DNA of 64,000 bases, taken from assembly GCF_022664455.2 (NCBI RefSeq), contig NZ_JAKRKC020000002.1, forward strand, positions 1,674,001-1,738,000, written 5' to 3'. A program made the position numbers and the translations under genes. Source of the DNA: Actinomadura luzonensis. GTDB taxonomy: Bacteria; Actinomycetota; Actinomycetes; Streptosporangiales; Streptosporangiaceae. The first letter of the stretch is position 1; each line of letters starts with the position of its first letter. Shown here piece by piece: positions 15,942-24,515 of the stretch. Under the pieces are notes generated by a model, which saw only the letters and a list, made by a program, of their open reading frames with translations, was not told the DNA's origin and made no database searches.

Positions 15942-17121
15942 GTGCGTCCTCCTCGGCGGGCCCGGCCGGGTCGAGCGGGCGCGGCGCGGCCGGCCGCAGG
16001 ACGGGGGCGAGGAAGGGCAGCAGGAGCACGACGGCGGTGATGAAGGCGAAGGCGGCCGGGTAGCCGAAGGCGCCCGCGAGCCAGCCCGTCACCGCCGGGG
16101 CCGTCAGCCCCGACAGGTACGTGATCGTGGCGACGCCCGCCACGCCCTCGCCCGCGGTCGGCCCGGCGTTGCCCGCCGCGGCGAGGGCCAGCGGCATGAT
16201 GACGGCGACGCCGAGGCCGAGCAGGGCGAAGCCGGCGATGGCGAGCAGCGGGGTGCGGGCGGTGACGACGACGACCCCGCCGGCGACAGCGACGAGACCG
16301 CCCGCCCGCACGCAGGTCACCGGGCCGAGCAGGCGGATGATGCGGTCGCCGAGCAGGCGGGTGCCGGCCATGCACAGCATGAGGACGGTGTACGCGGCGG
16401 CGGCCAGGCCGGGCCCCGCCTCCGTGACCCTGGTGAGGTAGACGGCCGACCAGTTCGCGCTCGCGCCCTCGGCGAACGTCGCGCAGAAGCCGACCAGGCC
16501 GATGAGCAGGATGCCGCGGGCGGGGAGGGCGAAGCGGCGTGGCGGCGCCGCGCCGGCCGGGCGTTGCGCGGCGGTCACATGGTTCGGCAGGAGGCCGCGG
16601 CCGGCCGCCGCGCCGAGGGCGAGCAGGGCCAGGGACATCGCGGCCAGGTGCAGCCGGGCGTCCACGCCCGCCTGCGCGGCCAGCGCGCCGAGGCCGGCCG
16701 CGCCGAGGCTGCCGACGCTCCACATGCCGTGCAGGCCGGACATGATGGGCCGGTCGAGGTGGCGTTCCAGTTCGACGGCGTGAGCGTTCATGACGACGTC
16801 GGACATCCCGGCCGCGCAGCCGAACAGCAGGAACGCCACGAACAGCGCCGCCGGGACCGGGGCGAGGGCGGGCAGGGCGAGGCCGCCGCACCACAGGGCG
16901 ATCAGCGCGCGGGTGGCGGTGCGGCTGCCGTACCGGAAGGCCAGGCGGCTAGCCACCGGCATGCCCAGGAACGCGCCGATCGACGGGCAGAGCATGGCCA
17001 GGCCGAGGGTGGCGGGGCTGAGGTGGAGGTGGTCCTGGATCCAGGGGATGCGGGTGGACAGGGAGCCGGCGACGGCGCCATGGGCGGCGAAGACGGCCGC
17101 TATCGCGCGGTGAGGCGTCAT
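15889..17121 (-). CDS. MFS transporter
   Basis: A 410-residue major facilitator protein with about 12 helices (AIAAVFAAHGAVAGSLSTRI P; LGLAMLCPSIGAFLGMPVAS; PIMSGLHGMWSVGSLGAAGL). It resembles the YbjJ/FucP-like sugar-phosphate or sugar-alcohol MFS group. It is divergent from a ROK-family regulator, with a 13-bp inverted repeat in the 64-nt gap. This recalls the Streptomyces ROK regulator/MFS pair linked to glucosamine transport, so an amino-sugar or other sugar substrate is a reasonable inference. Confidence 0.9.
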   Translation of the reverse strand: MTPHRAIAAVFAAHGAVAGSLSTRIPWIQDHLHLSPATLGLAMLCPSIGAFLGMPVASRLAFRYGSRTATRALIALWCGGLALPALAPVPAALFVAFLLFGCAAGMSDVVMNAHAVELERHLDRPIMSGLHGMWSVGSLGAAGLGALAAQAGVDARLHLAAMSLALLALGAAAGRGLLPNHVTAAQRPAGAAPPRRFALPARGILLIGLVGFCATFAEGASANWSAVYLTRVTEAGPGLAAAAYTVLMLCMAGTRLLGDRIIRLLGPVTCVRAGGLVAVAGGVVVVTARTPLLAIAGFALLGLGVAVIMPLALAAAGNAGPTAGEGVAGVATITYLSGLTAPAVTGWLAGAFGYPAAFAFITAVVLLLPFLAPVLRPAAPRPLDPAGPAEEDALIPAAPCRSSARPTSGG

Positions 17122-17136
17122 GTCTCTTAAATTAAC

Positions 17137-17182
17137 AGGCAGGCTCCCTGATGAAAAGAGGTTTCGGGTAGGGAGCCTGCCT
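17137..17182. promoter_or_regulatory. 13-bp inverted repeat operator of the ROK/MFS divergent pair
   Basis: AGGCAGGCTCCCT (17137-17149) and AGGGAGCCTGCCT (17170-17182) are perfect reverse complements separated by 20 nt. They lie in the short divergent gap, 3 nt before the ROK ATG and 15 nt from the MFS start. Each arm could be a half or a full site. Binding by the adjacent ROK protein is the simplest explanation. Confidence 0.7.
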
Positions 17183-17185
17183 ATT

Positions 17186-18223
17186 ATGGGAGGCGTGAAG
17201 ACCGCGACCCCGTCCATGGCCCGCGCCATCAACGACCGGCTGGCCCTCGACCTGCTGCTGGAGCGCGGCCCGCTGACCGCCCCCCAGCTCCGCGCGCTGA
17301 CCGGGCTGTCCCGGCCGACCGTGTCCGACCTCATCGAACGGCTCCGGGACAGCGGGCTCATCGAGGTGACCGGCGAGTCCGGCGAGGACCGCCGGGGGCC
17401 GAACGCCCGGCTCTACGGCCTGGTCGCCCAGCGGGCCCACGTCGCGGGGGTGGACCTGCGGCGCGACGCCGTCAACGTCGTCGTCGCCGACATCACCGGC
17501 GCCACCGCCGGCTCGGCGAGCACCCCCCTGCGGGACGGGGTGCCGCTGGAGGAGCTGATCGAGGGCGTCGTGCGCGAGGCGGCCGGCGGGCGCGCGCTGG
17601 ACAGCGTCGTCATCGGCGCGCCCGGGCTGGTCGACCCGAGGGACGGCGAGCTGGTGTCGCAGAACGACGTCCCGGGGTGGCGGCGCGGCGTCATGGGGGC
17701 GGTCAGGGACCGCCTCGGGCCGGGCGTGCCCGTCGTCCTGGAGAACGAGGTCAACCTCGCCGCCGTCGCCGAGCTGCGCGCCGGCGCGGCCCGGGGCAGC
17801 GCGGACTTCGTGCTGCTCTGGCTGGACGACGGCATCGGCGCGGCCGTCGTGCTCGGCGGCCGGCTGCGGCGCGGGGCGTCCGGCGGCGCGGGGGAGGTCG
17901 GGTTCCTGGAGGTGGGCGGCAGCAAGTTCTGCGACCTGGTCGCGCCGGAGGTCGCCGGGCGGCTGGAGCGGGCGGAGCTGGCCGGCCGGGTGGCGCTCGG
18001 GGTGTCCGCCTTCGTCGCCCTCCTCGACCCCGGCCTGGTCGTGCTCGGCGGGAAACGGGGCCACGAGGGCGGCGACGAGCTGGCCGCCGAGGTCGCCGGG
18101 CGGCTGCGCGAGCTGGCCCCCGCGCCGGCGGAGGTGCGGGCCAGCACGGTCGCGGGCAACGCCGTCCTGCAAGGGGCCGTGCTGACGGCCCTCGACCTCA
18201 CCCGGGACCGGATCTTCGGCTGA
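17186..18223 (+). CDS. ROK family transcriptional regulator
   Basis: A 345-residue protein with an N-terminal winged helix (LTAPQLRALTGLSRPTVSDL IERL) and a C-terminal ROK sugar-sensing domain (VAGVDLRRDAVNVVVADITG; VVIGAPGLVDPRDGEL; PVVLENEVNLAAVAELRAGA; WLDDGIGAAVVLGGRLRRG). The zinc-binding CxCGxxGC motif of ROK kinases and repressors is not present; the corresponding region reads GGSKFCDLVAPE. It likely represses the divergent MFS gene through the repeat at 17137-17182, with a sugar as inducer. Confidence 0.9.
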   Translation: MGGVKTATPSMARAINDRLALDLLLERGPLTAPQLRALTGLSRPTVSDLIERLRDSGLIEVTGESGEDRRGPNARLYGLVAQRAHVAGVDLRRDAVNVVVADITGATAGSASTPLRDGVPLEELIEGVVREAAGGRALDSVVIGAPGLVDPRDGELVSQNDVPGWRRGVMGAVRDRLGPGVPVVLENEVNLAAVAELRAGAARGSADFVLLWLDDGIGAAVVLGGRLRRGASGGAGEVGFLEVGGSKFCDLVAPEVAGRLERAELAGRVALGVSAFVALLDPGLVVLGGKRGHEGGDELAAEVAGRLRELAPAPAEVRASTVAGNAVLQGAVLTALDLTRDRIFG

Positions 18224-18507
18224 GCGGCGCGGGCCGCCGCGACGGGAAGAGCGCGCGGGCGAGCGCGAGGTGAGTGAGCCGGCCGAGCGCGGCCGTGAAC
18301 AGCGGCGGCCACGCGACCTGGCCGAGCGAGTAGCCGACCGCCACCAGGAGCGGAATCCACACCCGGTTCAGCGCCTGGTGGAGCAGGCCGGGCCGGCGGG
18401 TGTGCGCCTGGTCATCGTGCGGACAGCGTACGGGTGGCGGGATGGCATGCTGGACGCCGGAGGCGGCCGGCGAGCGCGCCGCCCCGGCGACGACGAGGAG
18501 ACCGACG

Positions 18508-18777
18508 ATGAGCGACCCCGCCCTCCGGCGCACCCCCCTGAGCGCCGACGAGCGCGCCCGCGCCGAGGCGAACTTCGTCCCGCTGGTCACCGGGCACCTG
18601 CGCGAGAGCGGCCGGTTCCGGATCACGGCCGACAGCGCCGAGACGATGGAGCTGTGGCAGGCGGTCGCCCGCCGGGCGGGCGAGACGCTGCGGCGGCCGG
18701 TCGTCAGCTACGCCAACGGCCGCGACATCGTGATCACCTTCGCCGACGCCGCCCCCGCCGCCGAGGTCCTCGGCTAG
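18508..18777 (+). CDS. Small hypothetical protein
   Basis: An 89-residue protein preceded by GAGGAG 8 nt before the ATG. Not recognised. The sequence is soluble and helical at first (LSADERARAEANFVPLVTGH LRESG), then strand-like (FRITADSAETMELW; RPVVSYANGRDIVITFADA). Its order and composition are like conserved small actinomycete proteins rather than a chance frame. It stands alone between the ROK gene and a convergent secreted protein gene. Confidence 0.65.
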   Translation: MSDPALRRTPLSADERARAEANFVPLVTGHLRESGRFRITADSAETMELWQAVARRAGETLRRPVVSYANGRDIVITFADAAPAAEVLG

Positions 18778-18823
18778 GGCGCCCGGCCCGCGCGGGGCCG
18801 GGAACCCGTCGTCCGGCAGGCGG

Positions 18824-19309
18824 TCAGTTCTGCACGGAGGAGCAGCGGTGCAGCACGGTGCCGCGCTTGCCGGCCGGGCCGTTCAGCCGGATGAAGGGCT
18901 GGACGGTGGTCGTGCCCGCGGCCACGTTGATCACCGCGAACGTCGAGCGGGTCTCGAAGAACTCCTGGTGGTTGGCGAAGTTCGCCGGGCCGAACCCGCC
19001 CTCGCTGACCGCCGCGTTGTTGACCGACCAGCCGAGCCGCAGCTCGGCGCCCGCGTCGACCCCGGCGTCCGCGCTGACGTCCGCCCTGATCGTCTGGGCC
19101 GAGGAGACCGTGATCGTGCGCGGCGCGGTGAGCGCCAGCCAGCCGAGCGAGGAGTCGAACCCGAACGAGCCGAGGTTGCAGCCCGCCTGCGCCGCGGGCA
19201 GCGCCGCGGCCGGCTGGGCGAGCGTGACGGCGGCCGCGAGCAATGCCGCGGCGCCCAGCGCGGCCGCCCCCGCCGCCGTCCGGCCCCGCCTGCTGGTGAT
19301 GTGTCTCAT
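18824..19309 (-). CDS. Secreted hypothetical protein
   Basis: A 161-residue protein with a clear signal peptide (basic start MRHITSRRGR, hydrophobic AAALGAAALLAAAVTLAQ, cleavage near ALPAAQA). The mature part is Asn/Ala/Thr-rich and beta-like (LALTAPRTITVSSAQTIRAD V), with one Cys near each end (GCNLGSF; LHRCSSVQN) that could form a disulfide. No family recognised. A 10-bp inverted repeat (CGTGGAACGG / CCGTTCCACG) at 19323-19332 and 19386-19395 lies upstream and may be regulatory. Confidence 0.75.
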   Translation of the reverse strand: MRHITSRRGRTAAGAAALGAAALLAAAVTLAQPAAALPAAQAGCNLGSFGFDSSLGWLALTAPRTITVSSAQTIRADVSADAGVDAGAELRLGWSVNNAAVSEGGFGPANFANHQEFFETRSTFAVINVAAGTTTVQPFIRLNGPAGKRGTVLHRCSSVQN

Positions 19310-19412
19310 GGAAATCCCCCTCCGTGGAACGGTCCGGCACCGTCCCGGGACCGGGGCGGCGCCTCGACACCTGGGGCGTGACATCCCGTTCCACGCGGAC
19401 GCGGGGGGCCGG

Positions 19413-19955
19413 TCAGGGCTTGGGGGCCGGGGCGGCGCCTTTCGCGGCCTGGTCGTCCTCCTCCTCCACCCGGGCGAAGCCGGCCGAGTAGACGACCAGG
19501 CCGAGGACCCCGCCGACCAGGACGGCCACTCCGGCGAGCACCATGATGTGCCAGAGACCGGCGACCACCCCGACGAAGCCGAGCCCGAGTGAGGACTCCC
19601 TCGCCACCCGCACCACGACCGACCGCGCCGCCCGCCGCCGGTAGGCCTCGTGCCGGTTCAGCACGATGAGCGCGGCCAGGAGTGGGATGGCCAGCGAGAA
19701 GGCGATCACGCAGATCTTGGCGGACAGGTCGAGCGAGGCGGCCCCCGACGTCAGGAACGGCTGCACGAGGACGATCCCGATGGCGATCAGGCCGCTGTAC
19801 ATCAGGTTGTTCTGCCGGAGCAGTTCCTCCCCGTACCCGGACATCCGTCTCGTCCACCAGGCGGCCTGCGCGGCGGCCTGCCGCTCCCACTCCGCCGCCT
19901 GCGCCGCGGCGGCCTCCCGCTCGCGGCGCTCCTCGTCGTGCGTGTTGTCGTCCAT
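19413..19955 (-). CDS. Membrane protein with N-terminal charged helix
   Basis: A 180-residue protein. The first 45 residues are a charged, Ala/Glu/Arg-rich helix likely to form a coiled coil (EERREREAAAAQAAEWERQA). TM segments follow (LMYSGLIAIGIVLVQPFLTS; VIAFSLAIPLLAALIVL; LGFVGVVAGLWHIMVLAGVA) with a short acidic C-terminal tail. An ATG three codons earlier (19964) is also possible. It lies 31 nt after the histidine kinase gene on the same strand, so it may belong to that unit. Function unknown. Confidence 0.75.
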   Translation of the reverse strand: MDDNTHDEERREREAAAAQAAEWERQAAAQAAWWTRRMSGYGEELLRQNNLMYSGLIAIGIVLVQPFLTSGAASLDLSAKICVIAFSLAIPLLAALIVLNRHEAYRRRAARSVVVRVARESSLGLGFVGVVAGLWHIMVLAGVAVLVGGVLGLVVYSAGFARVEEEDDQAAKGAAPAPKP

Positions 19956-19986
19956 GGCGACCATTGTGCAGACGCCGGGAGAGGCG

Positions 19987-21438
19987 TCAGGCCGAGGGGA
20001 CCGGCTCCCGCAGCGGCAGGCGCACCTCGAACCACGTCTCGCCCGGCACCGACCGGACCTTGATCTCGCCGCCGTGCCGTCCCGCCACGATGCGGTAGGA
20101 GATGTCCAGCCCGAGGCCGGTGCCCTCGCCCACGCTCTTCGTGGTGAAGAACGGCTCGAAGATGCGGTCCTTGATCGCCTCGGGCACGCCGTGGCCGGTG
20201 TCGCCGATCTCGACGATCGCCTCGTCCTCGTCGTGCGCGGTGCGGACGGTGAGCGTGCCCTCCTCGTCCATCGCGTCGAGCGCGTTGTGGATGAGGTTGG
20301 TCCACACCTGGTTGAGCTCGCCCGCGTAGCAGGGGATGGGCGGCAGCGTGCGGTCGTAGTCGGTGACCACGGTGATGCCGGGCGGGATCTTGCCGCGGAA
20401 GATCGCGAGCGTGCTGTCCAGCAGCTCGTGCACGTCCACCTGCTGGAACGGCGCCCGGTCCATCTGGGAGTACTGCTTGGCCGAGCGGATCAGCGTGGTG
20501 ATGCGCTCGGTCGCCTCGCCCACCTCGCTCAGCATCTGCGAGATCTCGATGGCCTCGGCCAGCCAGCGCACCGCCGACGGGGCGTGCTCCTCGCCCACCT
20601 TGCCGCGGATCTTCTCCAGGTCCTTCGGCGAGAACTCGGCCTGGACCAGCGCCGGGGCGAGGTCCCAGGCGTCCTCGACGCCCAGCTCCTCCAGCGCCTC
20701 GCCCAGCTCGTCCTCGGCGTCGGAGATCTCCAGCGGCGAGCGCTGCGTCTGCTTGCTCGCCAGCTTCGCCGTGCACGCCTCCTGCGCCTCGATGAGCGCG
20801 CGCAGCTTCTCCGGCGGGATGCCGTCCTCGGCGAGCTGGGCGAGCTGCAGCCGCGAGTTCTTGATGAGCTGGCGCAGCTCGCCGACGGCCCGCACGGCCG
20901 CCGCGGCCGGGTTGTTCAGCTCGTGGGTGAGACCGGCGGTGATCGTGCCGAGCGCGGTGAGCCGCTGCCGCCGGTCGATGATCTCGCGCTGCATGCGCCC
21001 GCCCGACAACATGCCGTCCAGCAGGTGCATCGCCATCGGGAACCACTCGGCCACGATGTAGGCGAACTTCCTGGCGGGCAGGATGAACATCCGCGACGGG
21101 GCCGTGGCGCGCAGCGTGTGCTGGTAGGTCTGCGGGGCGCGGTCGCCGAGGTAGGCGCTGGTGGCGCCGCCGTACACGCCGGGCTGGGACGTGCGGGGCA
21201 TGGCCACTGTGCCCGCGCTGACCGTCTCGCTGATCATCTGGATCTCGCCCTCGATCAGCACGGCGAAGCACTCGGCCGGCTCGCCCTGGCGCAGGACGTC
21301 CTCGTCGGCCGCGAAGGTGGCCACCCGGCCGCTGTGGGCGAGCTTGGTGAGCTGGGCGTCGTCCAGCCGCTCGAACAGGAACAGCTTGCGCAGCTCGTCG
21401 ATGTCGATCCGGTCGTCCCTGACGTTGGTCTCGGTCAT
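19987..21438 (-). CDS. Cyclic nucleotide-binding domain sensor histidine kinase
   Basis: A 483-residue cytoplasmic histidine kinase. Residues about 15-150 are a cNMP-binding/Crp-type domain (LFLFERLDDAQLTKLAHSGR; VLRQGEPAECFAVLIEGEIQ). The phospho-acceptor motif is GLTHELNNPAAAAVRA, and the ATPase domain has N box NQVWTNLIHNALDAMD, G1 EIGDTGHGVPEAIKDRIFEP FF and G2 GTGLGLDIS. No TM helix is present, so it senses an internal signal, perhaps a nucleotide or redox state. Its ATG overlaps the stop of the upstream response-regulator/flavoprotein gene (ATGA), marking it as the cognate kinase. Confidence 0.92.
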   Translation of the reverse strand: MTETNVRDDRIDIDELRKLFLFERLDDAQLTKLAHSGRVATFAADEDVLRQGEPAECFAVLIEGEIQMISETVSAGTVAMPRTSQPGVYGGATSAYLGDRAPQTYQHTLRATAPSRMFILPARKFAYIVAEWFPMAMHLLDGMLSGGRMQREIIDRRQRLTALGTITAGLTHELNNPAAAAVRAVGELRQLIKNSRLQLAQLAEDGIPPEKLRALIEAQEACTAKLASKQTQRSPLEISDAEDELGEALEELGVEDAWDLAPALVQAEFSPKDLEKIRGKVGEEHAPSAVRWLAEAIEISQMLSEVGEATERITTLIRSAKQYSQMDRAPFQQVDVHELLDSTLAIFRGKIPPGITVVTDYDRTLPPIPCYAGELNQVWTNLIHNALDAMDEEGTLTVRTAHDEDEAIVEIGDTGHGVPEAIKDRIFEPFFTTKSVGEGTGLGLDISYRIVAGRHGGEIKVRSVPGETWFEVRLPLREPVPSA

Positions 21439-23084
21439 TGCTTCTCCAAGTAGCGGTGCACCAGGGCGACGGCCATCGCGCCCTCTCCGACGGCGGAGGC
21501 CACCCGCTTGATCGACTCGGCGCGGACGTCGCCCGCGGCGAACACCCCGGGCACGTTCGTCTCCAGGTAGTACGGCTCGCGCCGCAGCGGCCAGTTGCGC
21601 GGCCGCTTGCCGCCCTGCACCAGGTCGGGGCCGGTCAGGACGAAGCCGCGCGCGTCGCGCTCGACCGTCTCGCCCAGCCAGGAGGTGAACGGCTCGGCGC
21701 CGATGAAGACGAACATCCACTGGGCGTCGACCGTGCGCTCCTCGCCCTTGGCCGACAGCGTCAGCCGCTCCAGGTGCCCGGTGCCGCCGCCGCCGACGAC
21801 CTCGGTCTGGAGGTGCACCTCGATGTTGGGGATCGCGGCGATCTGCTCGATGAGGTAGTGCGACATGGACTTCTCCAAACCATCACTCCTCACCAACAAG
21901 TGGACCTTGCTCGCGAATCCCGCCAGGTAGACGGCCGCCTGCCCGGCCGAGTTGGCCGCGCCGACGATGTAGACCTCGGTGTCGGCGCAGGCGGGGGCCT
22001 CGGTGAGGGCGGCGCCGTAGAAGACGCCCCGGCCCACGAACTCGTCGAGGCCGGGCGCCTCCAGCCGCCGGTAGGTGACGCCGGTGGCGAGGATCACCGC
22101 GTGCGCCGCGATCTCGCCGCCGTCCCTGAAGCCGATCACGCGGGCCTGGCCGCGCGGCTCCAGCAGGGTCACCTTGCGCGCGGCCAGCAGCTCGGCGCCG
22201 AACTTCAGCGCCTGCCGCCGCGCCCGGTCGGCGAGCTGCTGGCCGGACACGCCGTCGGGGAAGCCCAGGTAGTTCTCGATGCGGGAGCTCTGGCCCGCCT
22301 GCCCGCCGGAGGCGTGCGCCTCGACGAGCACGGTGCGGAGCCCTTCCGAGGCGCCGTAGACGGCCGCGCCGAGCCCGGCCGGGCCGCCGCCGACGACGAT
22401 GAGGTCGTAGAAGTCGGTGGCCGGCGTGGTCGACAGGCCGACGGCGGTGGCCAGCGTGGCCTGGTCGGGCGACTCCAGCGTGGTGCCGTCGCTGGTGACC
22501 ACCAGCGGCAGGTGGCAGCCCTCGCCGGCGGCCTTGACGAGCTGCGCGCCCTCCGGGTCCTCGGCCAGCATCCACTGGTACGGCACGTGGTTGCGGGCCA
22601 GGAAGTCGCGCACCTGGTACGACTGCGCCGACCACCGGTCGCCGACCACGCGCAGCTCGGTGCGCTCGATGCGCTCGGTGCGCAGCCACGCGTCGAGCTG
22701 CCCGTCGATCACGGGGTAGAACTTCTCCTCCGGCGGGTCCCACGGCTTGAGCAGATAGTGGTCGAGGTCCACCACGTTGATCGCCTGGATGGCCGCGTCG
22801 GTGTCGGCGTAGGCGGTGAGCAGCACGCGCCGCGCGTACGGGTACATGTCCATCGCGGCTTCGAGGAACTGCACGCCGTTCATCTGCGGCATCCGGTAGT
22901 CGGCCAGGATGGCCGCCACGTCGTCGCCGCGCAGGCGCATCTCCTTGACCGCCTCGATGCCGTCACGGGCCGTCTCGGCGCGAACAATCCGGTATTCCTG
23001 GCCATAGCGGCGTCTCAGGTCGCGCGCCACCGCGCGCGAGACGCCCGGGTCGTCGTCCACCGTCACGATGACCGGCTTGTCCAT
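21435..23084 (-). CDS. Response regulator fused to thioredoxin-reductase-like flavoprotein
   Basis: A 549-residue three-part protein. Residues 1-125 form a receiver domain with VTVDDD and the phospho-Asp D62 in ILADYRMPQMNG, and Lys in HYLLKPWD. Residues about 140-215 form a glutaredoxin/thioredoxin-like fold (DFLARNHVPYQWMLAE; LPLVVTSDGTTLESP). Residues about 225-545 are a TrxB-like FAD/NAD(P) reductase (IVVGGGPAGLGAAVYGAS, NYLGFPDGVSGQQL, VYIVGAANSAGQAAVYLAG, VFAAGDVR). The redox CxxC of TrxB is missing: that region reads GVFYGAALTEAPACA. Phosphorylation by the coupled kinase may control a flavoenzyme rather than DNA binding. Electron acceptor unknown. Confidence 0.93.
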   Translation of the reverse strand: MDKPVIVTVDDDPGVSRAVARDLRRRYGQEYRIVRAETARDGIEAVKEMRLRGDDVAAILADYRMPQMNGVQFLEAAMDMYPYARRVLLTAYADTDAAIQAINVVDLDHYLLKPWDPPEEKFYPVIDGQLDAWLRTERIERTELRVVGDRWSAQSYQVRDFLARNHVPYQWMLAEDPEGAQLVKAAGEGCHLPLVVTSDGTTLESPDQATLATAVGLSTTPATDFYDLIVVGGGPAGLGAAVYGASEGLRTVLVEAHASGGQAGQSSRIENYLGFPDGVSGQQLADRARRQALKFGAELLAARKVTLLEPRGQARVIGFRDGGEIAAHAVILATGVTYRRLEAPGLDEFVGRGVFYGAALTEAPACADTEVYIVGAANSAGQAAVYLAGFASKVHLLVRSDGLEKSMSHYLIEQIAAIPNIEVHLQTEVVGGGGTGHLERLTLSAKGEERTVDAQWMFVFIGAEPFTSWLGETVERDARGFVLTGPDLVQGGKRPRNWPLRREPYYLETNVPGVFAAGDVRAESIKRVASAVGEGAMAVALVHRYLEKQ

Positions 23085-23169
23085 GCCCCTACCTTCTCCC
23101 AATGGTCCTACACATGAAGGATGTCATGGGCGGGCGAGTGGGCGGGAAACGCGCTCATATCATGGGCCG

Positions 23170-23742
23170 ATGGGCACCCGCGAGCGCATCGTCGACGCCG
23201 CCGAGCAGGTCATCCGCGAGTTCGGCATCGCCGGCGCCACCACCAAGCGCATCGCGGCGGCGGCCGGCTGCTCCGAGGCCCTGCTCTACAAGCATTTCCC
23301 GGGCAAGGAGAAGCTGCTGCTCGCGGTGCTGCTGGAGCGGCTGCCGGCGCTCGGCCCGGCTCTCACGCGGCTGCGGCTCGCGGCCGGCACCGGCGACGTG
23401 GCCGGCAACCTGACCGCGTTCACGCTGGCCGCGCTGGAGTTCTACACGCGGGCGGCGGGCATCGCCGCGGGCGTCATCGCCGACCCGTCGCTGATGGCGG
23501 GGTTCCGCGCCATGCTGGCCGCGAGCGGCAGCGGCCCCCACCTGCCGATCCTGGCGCTCGCCGAGGTCATCGCCGACGAGCAGCGCCGCGACCGCGTCGA
23601 CCGCGAGATCGACCCGGGCGCGGCGGCGTCGATGCTGATGGGGGCCTGCTTCCACCGGGCCAACCTGTCGTACTACGTGGACCCGCCGGGCGACGACGCG
23701 GCCTGGGCGGCCACGCTGGTGGACACGCTGCTGAGAAGGTGA
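23170..23742 (+). CDS. TetR/AcrR family transcriptional regulator
   Basis: A 190-residue regulator with the helix-turn-helix at about residues 3-50 (RERIVDAAEQVIREFG, GATTKRIAAAAGCSEALLYK HFPGKEKLL). It is divergent from the response-regulator/flavoprotein gene with an 85-nt gap, and convergent with the SDR gene (4-nt gap). Either neighbour could be its target. Ligand unknown. Confidence 0.9.
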   Translation: MGTRERIVDAAEQVIREFGIAGATTKRIAAAAGCSEALLYKHFPGKEKLLLAVLLERLPALGPALTRLRLAAGTGDVAGNLTAFTLAALEFYTRAAGIAAGVIADPSLMAGFRAMLAASGSGPHLPILALAEVIADEQRRDRVDREIDPGAAASMLMGACFHRANLSYYVDPPGDDAAWAATLVDTLLRR

Positions 23743-23746
23743 CGGC

Positions 23747-24508
23747 TCAGGCGATGACCCGGCTCTCGCCGCCGTCCACCAGCAGCGACACCCCGTTGAC
23801 GAACGACGCCCGCTCGCTGGCGAGGAACGCCACCGCGTCGCCCACCTCCTCGGGCCGCCCGATCCGGCCGAGCGGCACCGCCCTGGCCCGCTCGGCCAGT
23901 CCGTCCTCGCCGCCCGAGGTTTCGCGCAGCCGGTCGGTGTCGATCGGGCCGGGCAGCACGTTGTTGACCAGCACGCCGTCGGCGGCGACCTCGCGGGCCA
24001 GGGTGCGCACCACGCCGGCGACGGCCGAGCGGGTGGCGTTGGACAGCGCCAGTCCGTCCAGCGCCTCGCGCGCCGACCGGCTGGTGATCGTCACGATCCG
24101 GCCCCAGCCGCGCGAGCGCATCTCGGGCAGCACCGCGTGGATCAGCCGCACGGTGCCGAGCAGGTTGCGCTGCACGGCGACGTCCCAGTCGGCGAGGGTC
24201 GCGTCGGTGAAGCGGCCGGGCGGCGGGCCGCCCGCGTTGGCCACCAGGATGTCGACCGGGCCGAGCACGTCGCGGGTCTCCTCGACGATGCGCCGGGCGG
24301 CCGACGGGTCCTCCACGTCGGCCAGCACGGCGTGCACGACCTTGCCGAACTCCTGCAGCTCCACCACCGCGTCCGCCAGCCGTTCGGGGCTGCGGCCGAC
24401 GATGCAGACGTCGCAGCCCTCCCGCGCGAGGCTCCTGGCCGTGGCCAGTCCGATGCCCGCGCTGCCTCCGGTGACCAGGGCGACCTTGCCCGAGATGCCG
24501 AGATCCAT
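23747..24508 (-). CDS. SDR family oxidoreductase
   Basis: A 253-residue classical short-chain dehydrogenase. It has the cofactor loop VTGGSAGIGLATA and NAGG, and ends in LLVDGGES as in FabG-like enzymes. The usual catalytic YxxxK is altered: the segment reads SAREALDGLALSNATRSAVA, with Asn-Ala-Thr-Arg where Tyr-x-x-x-Lys is expected. This is the pattern of divergent SDRs of the 3-oxoacyl-ACP reductase-like group with L-S-N-x-x-R. Activity therefore may differ from true reductases. It is followed at once by the SigJ unit on the same strand. Confidence 0.85.
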   Translation of the reverse strand: MDLGISGKVALVTGGSAGIGLATARSLAREGCDVCIVGRSPERLADAVVELQEFGKVVHAVLADVEDPSAARRIVEETRDVLGPVDILVANAGGPPPGRFTDATLADWDVAVQRNLLGTVRLIHAVLPEMRSRGWGRIVTITSRSAREALDGLALSNATRSAVAGVVRTLAREVAADGVLVNNVLPGPIDTDRLRETSGGEDGLAERARAVPLGRIGRPEEVGDAVAFLASERASFVNGVSLLVDGGESRVIA

Positions 24509-24515
24509 GGGGCGA

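Noticed and set aside
18198..18413. Minus-strand frame with a hydrophobic C-terminus (VWIPLLVAVGYSLGQVAWPP) between the ROK gene and the small hypothetical gene.
   Set aside because: No convincing start codon or ribosome binding site, and it runs on into sequence antisense to the 18508-18777 gene. It might be a remnant of a membrane protein, but the support is too weak.
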